A stretch of 64,000 nucleotides of DNA from Butyricimonas paravirosa (lineage in GTDB: Bacteria > Bacteroidota > Bacteroidia > Bacteroidales > Marinifilaceae). Position 1 is the first letter of the stretch. The number at the start of each line of letters is the position of its first letter. Shown one piece after another: positions 17,701 through 24,589 of the stretch. The notes under the pieces were generated by a model that was not told where the DNA came from, made no database searches, and saw only the letters and a list, made by a program, of their open reading frames with translations. The position numbers and the translations under genes are program-made. The stretch spans positions 5,208,001 to 5,272,000 of the forward strand of contig NZ_CP043839.1 of assembly GCF_032878955.1 (NCBI RefSeq), written 5' to 3'.

Positions 17701-18861
17701 TTACAAAAAATTTGCTACCCTATTAAATATCCCGGTAAAAGATTGATAAAGCGTTTCAGGTGTGGCTCCCGTGTTGGTGGGAAATGGATTTTGATGGGAA
17801 TACTCGTACGGAAAATCTAATTCTTCCAATATAGTATCAACACATTTGGGGCCTAGAGCCTCAATAACTCCTTGTGTTGGCATTACCGTATCTTTTTTGA
17901 GCGTGACAATCCGTAGACGGTCTTGAATTCGCTCGAAAAATGATTCCCGGTAATTCTTCATTACCTCGGGACGTATCATCGCTTTAAATGCTTTTTCCAT
18001 GAAATCCTCTTCATACAAAACGGGGAGCATTCGCTGTTCATCATTTTTTGTCAGAAAATCATTCAGAAAATAATTCTTAACTCTTCGATACGCCTCTCGA
18101 TCCATAATATCTCGGGCACTTCCGTCCATTTGGCTGAATATGGAGCCTCCACAGAAGAGGAATAGTTTACTGTCATCCAATAGATGTTCCGGGTTGGCAA
18201 GCATCAGAATCTGTGACAGGAACGCTCCGATGGAATAGGCGAAAATGTTTATGGATGAATCTTTTTCAAATAGGGGGTGTTGGCCGGTTTTTATTTCCCG
18301 GAATAACTGCCATAAATTGAACATGGACTCTTTTCCGGATATGTAAAAACGCAAAGGGGTGTCCGAGAGGCGATAACTTAATGCCACGTTGACAAACGTG
18401 GAATTATCCAGATGTTCCACTTCTTGCTTACGACGAGTCACCCAAGGCATAAGGGCTCTTGGATTATACCAGTTACCGGGAGTACGGTTCATGTGGAAAG
18501 CTATCGGAAACAAAATAACCGCTTTACCCGTGGCTAAGGATAAATATTCTGCCCAGGTGAGGTATTTGTCCCAGTTACGTTCGTTCAGCCCGTGTAATAA
18601 CAGGATTGCCTGGTTCGTTTTTCGTGATCCTTTAGGCGTGAATATGGTATACGAAAAACTCTTGTTCTCCTGAATATTATTGTCCGGGATAGAACAAAAT
18701 TCACTTGTCGGGATCAATTGCTGAAATTGTTCTATTTCATTTACTCCCATGTTCTGGATAAAATGATAAGGACGAATTTCCAGTGGTTGGTCTTCTAGGA
18801 TAACTTTCTTGTCATAAGAAAAAATAGCCTTTAATTGTTTTGTTCTAGTTGAGATTTCCAT
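17701..18861 (-). CDS. Alpha/beta-hydrolase fold protein (DUF6051-like)
   Basis: 386 residues from the ATG at 18861 (MEISTRTKQLKAIF); a longer frame from TTG 18900 adds an unlikely N-terminus. The strand-turn LLLHGLNERNWDKYL (near residue 90) is an oxyanion-hole-like HG motif, and FAYSIGAFLSQILML (near 215) is a nucleophile elbow with A-Y-S-I-G instead of G-x-S-x-G. His near SHQNPFPTN at the C-terminus could complete a triad. No signal peptide is seen, so it is probably cytoplasmic. The substrate is unknown. It is divergent from the LytTR operon and shares its upstream region. Confidence 0.8.
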   Translation of the reverse strand: MEISTRTKQLKAIFSYDKKVILEDQPLEIRPYHFIQNMGVNEIEQFQQLIPTSEFCSIPDNNIQENKSFSYTIFTPKGSRKTNQAILLLHGLNERNWDKYLTWAEYLSLATGKAVILFPIAFHMNRTPGNWYNPRALMPWVTRRKQEVEHLDNSTFVNVALSYRLSDTPLRFYISGKESMFNLWQLFREIKTGQHPLFEKDSSINIFAYSIGAFLSQILMLANPEHLLDDSKLFLFCGGSIFSQMDGSARDIMDREAYRRVKNYFLNDFLTKNDEQRMLPVLYEEDFMEKAFKAMIRPEVMKNYRESFFERIQDRLRIVTLKKDTVMPTQGVIEALGPKCVDTILEELDFPYEYSHQNPFPTNTGATPETLYQSFTGIFNRVANFL

Positions 18862-18911
18862 AGCTCTTGCGATTAATTTTAATACAAACAAACACCACAA
18901 TTCTTTGTTTT

Positions 18912-18919
18912 CAAAATTA
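18912..18919 (-). promoter_or_regulatory. Possible -7 box for the hydrolase gene
   Basis: On the minus strand this reads TAATTTTG, matching the Bacteroidetes TAnnTTTG box, about 50 bases upstream of the start codon at 18861. No good -33 element is visible. The box lies next to the phased repeats that serve the divergent LytTR operon. Confidence 0.4.
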
Positions 18920-18935
18920 ATGGTGTGTACCTGGA

Positions 18936-18995
18936 CCTAAAGGGACAAAATCTCATATTTAGGGATGAAATTTGCTCTTTAGGGGTGAAATTTTT
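18936..18995 (+). promoter_or_regulatory. Three 20-bp-phased direct repeats, candidate LytTR binding sites
   Basis: The core AGGGRYRAAAT begins at exactly 18941, 18961 and 18981 (AGGGACAAAAT, AGGGATGAAAT, AGGGGTGAAAT). The spacing of 20 bases puts all copies on about the same face of the helix. LytTR domains are known to bind short direct repeats about two helical turns apart, and the next gene encodes a LytTR protein. The third repeat takes the place of a -33 element in front of the -7 box at 19009, as expected for activator-dependent autoregulation (inference). Confidence 0.7.
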
Positions 18996-19008
18996 TACGG
19001 GAAAAATG

Positions 19009-19016
19009 TATCTTTG
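19009..19016 (+). promoter_or_regulatory. -7 promoter box for the LytTR-AraC operon
   Basis: TATCTTTG matches TAnnTTTG. It lies 28 bases before the LytTR ATG and directly downstream of the phased repeats. No TTG is present at the expected -33 position. Confidence 0.65.
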
Positions 19017-19043
19017 TTTGAAATTTATAAAAATTAGAGAGAG

Positions 19044-19898
19044 ATGAACGTGTTGATCCGAAAAATACCAGCTTACTATTACGAGAAATCAAATTTGATA
19101 CGCCTGGTATTATTCACTGCTTTTTTTGATCTGATTTTTATCAATATCTACAAGCCTTTCAGTTCTCTGACGTGGTATCCTGTATCGGAATTTAAGTTTT
19201 TCATTTTTTCGAGTCTGGTCATTCTTACCGGAGTACTTGCCGTGGCGATCAGTCGTGTGATCATGTATTTTTACACGAAGAAACATACCCTTAATTATTT
19301 AGAGTATGGCATTTGGATCGTGTTGGAAATTTTCTTTCTATCGACTTTCTACACGGTTTATTCTTGTTTTTTACGGCCGGAGAGGGACGTGATGGAAACT
19401 TTTTGGGAGGCCTCTGAAAACACGTCATTAATCCTTTTATTACCTTATGCGATCTTAATGCTTTATTTTTCCTGGCGGGATAAGGAACAGAAATTGCAGA
19501 TGCTTGAAGAGATGAAGGGAGATACCGGGGGGACGAGTGTTATTTCTTTTCGGGATGAGAAAGGTGAATTACGTTTATCAATTAAACATTCGAATTTGCT
19601 TTATATCGAGTCTGCAGATAATTACGTGCAGATTTGGTATTTGAATAAAGGCGTGGTGACAAAATTCATGTTACGTAATACTTTAAAGGCGATGGAAGAG
19701 ACATTTGAAGGGACGAATGTATTGAGGTGCCATCGTTCCTATATGGTGAATTTCGAGCATGTTAAAGTGATTCGTCGGGAGAAAGATGGGGTCTATTTAG
19801 AATTTGGGGTTGAGAAAGTTCCCGATATTCCGATTTCAAAGACTTACAGTGAGAAAGTGACGCACTGGTTCATGTGTTATTCCTCCTCGAATGAGTAA
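19044..19898 (+). CDS. Membrane-bound LytTR-family DNA-binding regulator
   Basis: 284 residues. Four membrane helices occupy about residues 18-150 (for example IRLVLFTAFFDLIFINIY and LILLLPYAILMLYF). A LytTR DNA-binding domain follows at about 172-280, with the typical LLYIESADNYVQIWY, LRCHRSYMVNFEHV and VPDIPISKTYSEKV segments. There is no receiver domain, so signal input is probably through the membrane part. Its stop overlaps the next gene (AraC-type) by 8 bases, so the two are made together. The phased repeats upstream suggest that it regulates its own operon. Confidence 0.9.
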   Translation: MNVLIRKIPAYYYEKSNLIRLVLFTAFFDLIFINIYKPFSSLTWYPVSEFKFFIFSSLVILTGVLAVAISRVIMYFYTKKHTLNYLEYGIWIVLEIFFLSTFYTVYSCFLRPERDVMETFWEASENTSLILLLPYAILMLYFSWRDKEQKLQMLEEMKGDTGGTSVISFRDEKGELRLSIKHSNLLYIESADNYVQIWYLNKGVVTKFMLRNTLKAMEETFEGTNVLRCHRSYMVNFEHVKVIRREKDGVYLEFGVEKVPDIPISKTYSEKVTHWFMCYSSSNE

Positions 19899-20724
19899 AT
19901 ACCAGTACAGACCGCCTTGTCGGGAATTATCCGGGTATGTCCAGTATTATTGGATGCTGGATCTTGAGGATGTATGTCCATCGTGTGAGCCGCATCGTCT
20001 TACGCCGCAGGGATTCATGGAAATCGTTTTTTATTATCGGGATTCGTACAAGCTTATTCGGTCCGATGGAGAAGAATCTCATCCCCGGGTGACACTTTAC
20101 GGGCAGCGAACCGAATTTATAGATATTTTACCCACGGGTAGGGTGGGGCTGATGTCGGTCGTGTTTACCCCTGTGGGGGTACGGGACATTTTGCATTTGC
20201 CGCTGAATGAGCTGACAAACCGATACGTTTCTCTGGAAGAGGCGTTGGGAAGAGAGGGGAAAGATATGGAAGAACAAATGATGAATCTTGCCGGTTTTAA
20301 CGAACGGGTGGATAGTTTGGAGACATTTTTGTTAGGTCGTTTGCAACGAAGAAATGAATTTGAGAATAACCGGATGCGGATGGTCATGACTCGTTTATTA
20401 CAGTGTCGGGGAATGTTTAATGTGGAACAACTGGCCGGTTATGCTTGTTTGAGTAGAAAGCAATTTGAACGGGTGTTTGCGGCTTACGTGGGATTAATGC
20501 CGAAACAATACTTACGGGTGATTCGTTTTCTGTATGCCGTGGAATTTCGAAATCGAATGCCGGAGGTTGATTTGGCAACGTTGGCTTTCCATACCGGATA
20601 TTACGATGCGGCTCATCTGGCGAATGAAATCAAGGCTTTAACCGGTCATACTTCGTCAACTCTTTTTCGATTGATATGTTTTTCCGAGGATGTCGAGAGT
20701 ATTGAATGGTTTCTAGGTGCATAG
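19891..20724 (+). CDS. AraC-family transcriptional regulator
   Basis: 277 residues. The N-terminal half (about 1-150) is a DUF6597-like sensor part starting YRPPCRELSGYVQYYWML. The C-terminal half carries two helix-turn-helix units of the AraC type: FNVEQLAGYACLSRKQFERVFAAYVG (about 173-198) and DLATLAFHTGYYDAAHLANEIKALTGHTSS (about 228-257). It starts ATG inside the end of the LytTR gene (8-base overlap). A VOC-family gene follows under its own promoter, a common neighbour for regulators of this type. Confidence 0.9.
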   Translation: MSKYQYRPPCRELSGYVQYYWMLDLEDVCPSCEPHRLTPQGFMEIVFYYRDSYKLIRSDGEESHPRVTLYGQRTEFIDILPTGRVGLMSVVFTPVGVRDILHLPLNELTNRYVSLEEALGREGKDMEEQMMNLAGFNERVDSLETFLLGRLQRRNEFENNRMRMVMTRLLQCRGMFNVEQLAGYACLSRKQFERVFAAYVGLMPKQYLRVIRFLYAVEFRNRMPEVDLATLAFHTGYYDAAHLANEIKALTGHTSSTLFRLICFSEDVESIEWFLGA

Positions 20725-20774
20725 AAGGAAATAAAAGTTTTATCGGAACTGAGAATGTCTCTTTTTTCCAATAA

Positions 20775-20801
20775 TTGAGGGATGATGAGGGTGTACTTTT
20801 G
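20775..20801 (+). promoter_or_regulatory. Promoter for the VOC-family gene
   Basis: A TTG at 20775-20777 and TACTTTTG at 20794-20801 match the Bacteroidetes -33/-7 pattern with a 16-base spacer, slightly short. The start codon is 28 bases downstream. Confidence 0.55.
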
Positions 20802-20829
20802 TTGTGTTAATCAATAAAATAAATACAAC

Positions 20830-21213
20830 ATGAAAACATTCGTAGCTTTTTTTGAGATTCCTGCTGTCAACATGGAGAGGGCTGTTCAGTTTTACGGGAC
20901 AATTTTCGGAGAGAAACTGGAGATTGTCGAATACGGGGAAGAGAAGATGGCTTTTATTTCTTCTGGTAATCAGCAACCGATCGGGTGTATTTTTAGTTTA
21001 AAAGGATACCTGCCAACCTCTAACAGTATTACGATTTCATTTTACACGGAAAATATGGATGAATCTTTATCCCTGGTGAGGAAGGCCGGGGGAAAGATTG
21101 CCACGGAACCTTGTGAAACTTGTGAGGAATCAAAAGATTATTTTGCTTACTTTTTAGATACCGAGGGAAACCGGATCGGTTTGTTTACACGAAACATTCA
21201 TCCGGGAGAATAG
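20830..21213 (+). CDS. VOC (glyoxalase/dioxygenase-fold) family protein
   Basis: 127 residues, one typical vicinal-oxygen-chelate domain. The N-terminal strand FFEIPAVNMERAVQFYGTIFGEKL and the C-terminal DTEGNRIGLFTR are the two conserved beta-alpha-beta halves. Glu near ERIGLFT-like end residues may bind metal, but the function of small VOC proteins of this type is not defined. It follows the AraC regulator by 105 bases with its own promoter box. Confidence 0.85.
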   Translation: MKTFVAFFEIPAVNMERAVQFYGTIFGEKLEIVEYGEEKMAFISSGNQQPIGCIFSLKGYLPTSNSITISFYTENMDESLSLVRKAGGKIATEPCETCEESKDYFAYFLDTEGNRIGLFTRNIHPGE

Positions 21214-21256
21214 TAATCCGGACGAGACGAACCATATCTTGCGGGTTGATTTTAAG

Positions 21257-21442
21257 GGGCTGTTCCCAAAAGTCATTTTTTAACTCCCTCCCCCCTTCGG
21301 GGTACTCCCTCTATAAACAGAGGGAGAGTTGAAATGCTCACTGTCTTCGGGAGAAGTCACCAGATCCTCCTCTGTTTATAGAGGAGGTGGCACGAAGTGA
21401 CGGAGGAGTTTTTTGATGATAAAATGACTTTTTGGGCAGCCC
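21257..21442. mobile_element. Palindromic MITE-like repeat, copy 1
   Basis: A 186-base element with terminal inverted repeats of about 22 bases (GGGCTGTTCCCAAAAGTC at the left, reverse complement at the right). Inside, two hairpins built on CTCTATAAACAGAG and its reverse complement make the whole element one large palindrome. The same element occurs at 59120-59303. It contains no gene and fills most of the gap between the VOC gene and the SanA-like gene. The mode of movement, by a transposase acting from elsewhere, is inference. Confidence 0.8.
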
Positions 21443-21535
21443 ATAAATGAAATCGAACGTAAGTAAAGATTTTTGCAGAAAGAATGGACGGGTATGTTGT
21501 ATGATCTCAAAATTTGCTTGGTTATTTATAAGAAA

Positions 21536-21568
21536 TTGAGAGAGTTGTGAGATAAATCCGTATCTTTG
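21536..21568 (+). promoter_or_regulatory. Promoter for the SanA-like gene
   Basis: TTG at 21536-21538 and TATCTTTG at 21561-21568 (22-base spacer) match the Bacteroidetes promoter pattern, 18 bases before the ATG at 21586. Confidence 0.6.
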
Positions 21569-21585
21569 TAGGAAAGAAGGTAAAA

Positions 21586-22302
21586 ATGGTATTGAAAAGA
21601 CGGCAGGATCATATTTCAACAGACAGCCCTTCCCGGATGAAAGCTCATAAATGGTGGAGAGTGGTGAGGCGTGTGTTCTTTTATGGTATTATTTTGCCTG
21701 TGTTCGTGTGTTGTCTGGGAATATTATTTTGTAATTATCGGATTTCCAAATACGGAGAAGGAAAAGTCTTTGGAGATACTACATTCATACCTTATAATAA
21801 AGTTGGTTTGTTGTTAGGTACTTCTCCCCGGGTGAAAGGCGGAAAAACTAATCCTTATTTCAAGAATCGTATTGATGCGGCAGAGGAGTTGTTCGAATCG
21901 GGTAAAATTAAGTATATATTGATCAGTGGAGACAACCGCCGCCATAATTATAATGAACCTCAGGCCATGAAAGATTCTTTGGTGAATAGAGGTATCCCGA
22001 AAGAATCATTGGTACTGGATTTTGCCGGATTGCGAACGCTTGATTCTATGGTACGTTCGAAAGAGATTTTCGGACAGGATAGCGTGACGGTTATTTCTCA
22101 GCAATTTCACAATGAACGGGCGATCTATCTGGCTCGTCACTACGGGATACATGCTATCGGGTATAATGCTAAAGACGTGAGTGCTTACGAGGGACTAAAG
22201 ACGCAAATACGGGAATTGTTGGCCCGGGTAAAAGTATTTGTCGATTTTTTTGTCAACAAACAACCTCGTCATTTAGGCGAAAAGATTGAAATTCCGGAAT
22301 AA
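21586..22302 (+). CDS. SanA/YdcF-like DUF218 membrane protein
   Basis: 238 residues. One membrane helix (about residues 29-50, VFFYGIILPVFVCCLGILFC) anchors a DUF218 domain with KVGLLLGTSP (about 66-75), ISGDNRRHNYNEPQAMKDSLVNRG (about 105-128) and VISQQFHNERAIYLAR near 164-180. SanA-like proteins affect envelope permeability in enterobacteria; the reaction is not known. It is monocistronic, with a promoter in front and a gene remnant plus hairpin behind. Confidence 0.88.
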   Translation: MVLKRRQDHISTDSPSRMKAHKWWRVVRRVFFYGIILPVFVCCLGILFCNYRISKYGEGKVFGDTTFIPYNKVGLLLGTSPRVKGGKTNPYFKNRIDAAEELFESGKIKYILISGDNRRHNYNEPQAMKDSLVNRGIPKESLVLDFAGLRTLDSMVRSKEIFGQDSVTVISQQFHNERAIYLARHYGIHAIGYNAKDVSAYEGLKTQIRELLARVKVFVDFFVNKQPRHLGEKIEIPE

Positions 22303-22303
22303 A

Positions 22304-22444
22304 CTATTCAGTTTCTTGTTCGAATTTTTTTATCAGGGAGAACAAATCTTCCCGGTTTGAGGTCAATTTCCCGTGAATATCCACTCTTGGAATCTTGTCA
22401 CTTTTAATTCCGATGATAAGATACTGTTCGTAGTAGGGGCGATT
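22304..22444 (-). pseudogene. C-terminal remnant of an unrecognised gene
   Basis: On the minus strand the frame from 22444 to the TAG at 22304 is open and reads PYYEQYLIIGIKSDKIPR then VDIHGKLTSNREDLFSLIKK, with normal protein-like composition. It has no start codon and is preceded in frame by TAA at 22445-22447, so the 5' part is missing. The break coincides with the terminator region of the neighbouring DUF4468 gene. I cannot name the parent family. Confidence 0.5.
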
Positions 22445-22484
22445 TTAAAAAGAAAATCACGATAGATTAGCTATCGTGATTTTC
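22441..22484 (-). terminator. Rho-independent terminator of the DUF4468 gene
   Basis: A perfect 14-bp stem (22452-22465 with 22471-22484, loop ATTAG), followed on the minus strand by TTTTTAAAATC. It lies 38 bases after the stop of the minus-strand DUF4468 gene. Confidence 0.8.
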
Positions 22485-22522
22485 CAAAGCTATTATAAAA
22501 GTAAGATAATTCAGTTATGGAT

Positions 22523-23695
22523 TTATTTTACCCATACATTCAAAATCTCTCCGATAAACATTTTGTGCATGGCTTTACCGGCCCATTGTTTTCTTAGTTC
22601 CGGGTCAGAAATACCGTCAATGTTGATAGTTTGAGAAACCATTTTGCGGCACTCGATAATCATCCAGGCTTCCGAGAATGCCTTGCTACCGGAAGGAGTG
22701 GTGATCGGGGTTAACCCGGCCTCTTTTACCTTATTTTTGTCTTTACCGGAATTATGCCCGCAATAATTCAGAGCTTCCCGGTAAGTTTCCGTGTAGAAAG
22801 TTAATGTATAGGTGTCTCCTTTATCCATGATATCATAAGTGTAGCGAGCGGGATTGATAAAACAGAATGTCACTGGTTTGTTGTACAGGTTTCCGAGACC
22901 TCCCCAGCTTGCCGTCATCGGGTTAAACTGCTGGTCGTTTCCAGCCGTGATTAACATCCAGTCCTCGGATAACATTTTAATAATATTTCCCGGAATCTTG
23001 TCGGGAGCGATACGCTTGTAGCCTTGTAAAGCATCTCCCGGGGCGGCAGATATGGTGGCAACGGTTTGCACGGGAGCAACTTGTTGGGTCGTTGTGGTTG
23101 TCGTTGTGGCTACGGGGGCATTTTGTGCGCCTAAACTTTTTTGCGCCCCTTCGTTCAAACTTTCAACCAGATCAATGGTTTTGATTCTGAATTTTGCAAT
23201 CCGGTTGATCAGTTTGGTCTGATCTTTATTCATCGCCTGCTTGTCAGTGATCCATTCTTCGGCGGCCAGACGTTCCCGGCTATCTTCCGGGTAAAGGTAG
23301 GTGATATTGGTTACTTCCACGTTGCATTTACCGGGAGTGCAAACAAAATTCATCCGGTAGTTTATTTTTGCCCGGTCCAGAGAAAAAGTCTTATCTGCGA
23401 AAACAATGTATTCGTTTCCATAGCAAGCAATTTGTCCCTCTTCCTTGTTCGAATAGGCAACCATTCCCCAATTCCCTTTATCTGTTTTGAAACGGGTATT
23501 CGCCCATGCCAGGATAGCATCGAAAATCTGGTCTTTAGAAAGATTCGGAGCATTAATTTCCTGTGAAAAAACAACTTTTCCGTTTACTTCCGGAACGGCT
23601 CCGACCATGTATTTGCTTTGATCTTCTTCCTGGGCTAATGCCAACATGGGAAAAAAGCAAAGAATGAGTAATAAATTCTTCATCATGATATTCAA
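22523..23695 (-). CDS. Exported DUF4468-domain protein
   Basis: 390 residues. Signal peptide residues 1-21 (LLLILCFFPMLALA). Residues about 40-160 form a DUF4468 (TBP-like fold) domain, with the typical EINAPNLSKDQIFDAILAWANTRF and YRMNFVCTPGKCNVEVTNITYLY segments. A Thr/Gln-rich linker near 198-210 leads to a second domain related to flavin-reductase-like fold proteins (NPMTASWGGLGNLYNKPVTFCFINPARYTYD near 255-285). The combination suggests an exported protein with two ligand-binding domains; the function is unknown. MMKN at residue 4 is an alternative start. Confidence 0.75.
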   Translation of the reverse strand: MNIMMKNLLLILCFFPMLALAQEEDQSKYMVGAVPEVNGKVVFSQEINAPNLSKDQIFDAILAWANTRFKTDKGNWGMVAYSNKEEGQIACYGNEYIVFADKTFSLDRAKINYRMNFVCTPGKCNVEVTNITYLYPEDSRERLAAEEWITDKQAMNKDQTKLINRIAKFRIKTIDLVESLNEGAQKSLGAQNAPVATTTTTTTQQVAPVQTVATISAAPGDALQGYKRIAPDKIPGNIIKMLSEDWMLITAGNDQQFNPMTASWGGLGNLYNKPVTFCFINPARYTYDIMDKGDTYTLTFYTETYREALNYCGHNSGKDKNKVKEAGLTPITTPSGSKAFSEAWMIIECRKMVSQTINIDGISDPELRKQWAGKAMHKMFIGEILNVWVK

Positions 23696-24018
23696 ATTTA
23701 TGTGTGTTTTAAACTAAACTAATAAAAGATCGCACATCGGCTTTCTCGTGAAGAGTTATGCCGCACTCAAAGTTACAGAAATATTTCATACGTTCTTCGG
23801 CTTTTAACGAGAATTTGCAAATGTGGTATTGAAGTGCTTATTTTTAATTGTTTACTATACTTCATGTGAAATTTTCAGCCTTTTTTTACAGATTCGATTC
23901 TTTGGTATCGAGAGTCGTATATGTGGATTGAGACTGCAGTTGAACCAAATTCTGCCTGGCCGATGTAATGTTAATATTTTTTCTTAATTTAGCCGTCGAA
24001 TACAATAAATTAAGAGAC
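23696..24018. other. Non-coding stretch between divergent genes
   Basis: About 320 A/T-rich bases between the DUF4468 gene and the acidic-protein gene. A minus-strand TAACTTTG box is at 23768-23775, about 70 bases before the DUF4468 start. No good TAnnTTTG box, RNA gene or long repeat was seen in front of the plus-strand gene. Confidence 0.6.
23768..23775 (-). promoter_or_regulatory. Possible -7 box for the DUF4468 gene
   Basis: Minus-strand TAACTTTG matches TAnnTTTG, giving a leader of roughly 65 bases. The -33 element is not clear. Confidence 0.4.
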
Positions 24019-24432
24019 ATGAATAATGAGGTGTTAGAAAGGCTAAAAGAAGAATATGGGGAGGATGACGACCTGATTCAGCTATATGAAGATTGGGGGG
24101 ATACTCCCTATTTACATGAAATATACCGTATACTGGATGAACATTCATCTGATTGGGTGTTGGAACGTGAATTGGGTAGTTGGGCGGCAGAATTTATTCT
24201 GGATATTTTGCAGGAGCATGAAGAGGAATTGGAAGAGATGCCGGAGACCGAACGGGTTGCGTTATTTAAAGATGAGATTGAGGAACGATATGCTGATTTC
24301 AAAAGTTGTCATCAGTTTGCCCGGGTAAATAATCTCTCCATGGAGTACGAAGAAGACGAGGATACAGGTTGTGAGACATTGGACGAGTACATCGCAGAGA
24401 ATGGGGAAGAGATCGGTTTCCCTAAATATTAA
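24019..24432 (+). CDS. Small acidic cytoplasmic protein of unknown function
   Basis: 137 residues from ATG 24019 (MNNEVLERLKEEYG). It is very rich in Glu and Asp, predicted to be all helical, with no signal peptide or membrane segment. Recurrent features are EEYGEDDDLIQLYEDWGD near the start and EYEEDEDTGCETLDEYIAENGEE near the end. I do not recognise a named family. The start 51 bases upstream in the same frame would add a hydrophobic stretch (MLIFFLNLAV) that does not fit. It ends 43 bases before a strong terminator and is monocistronic. Confidence 0.7.
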   Translation: MNNEVLERLKEEYGEDDDLIQLYEDWGDTPYLHEIYRILDEHSSDWVLERELGSWAAEFILDILQEHEEELEEMPETERVALFKDEIEERYADFKSCHQFARVNNLSMEYEEDEDTGCETLDEYIAENGEEIGFPKY

Positions 24433-24474
24433 TCCTCGCTGATCCGAGAGAAAATGGTTTGAATTTTAATTATA

Positions 24475-24509
24475 TTACTCCTGTCATGATGGCAGGAGTA
24501 AATTTTTTT
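24475..24509 (+). terminator. Rho-independent terminator of the acidic-protein gene
   Basis: A 12-pair stem (24475-24486 with 24490-24501, one G-U pair, loop TGA) followed by seven T residues. Confidence 0.85.
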
Positions 24510-24527
24510 ATGGTATGTTGCTAGAAT

Positions 24528-24563
24528 AAAAAAAGTGGTAAAAGTTCATTGACTTTTACCACT
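24528..24563 (-). terminator. Rho-independent terminator of the carboxyltransferase gene
   Basis: A perfect 12-bp stem (24534-24545 with 24552-24563, loop TCATTG), followed on the minus strand by seven T residues. It lies 27 bases after the stop of the minus-strand gene and back to back with the plus-strand terminator. Confidence 0.85.
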
Positions 24564-24589
24564 CTTCCTTTATTATATTGCTAATCCAA

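Noticed and set aside
18936..18995. CRISPR array
   Set aside because: The repeat core is only 11 bases at 20-base spacing, three copies, with no spacer-sized unique sequence. It fits a regulator binding site better.
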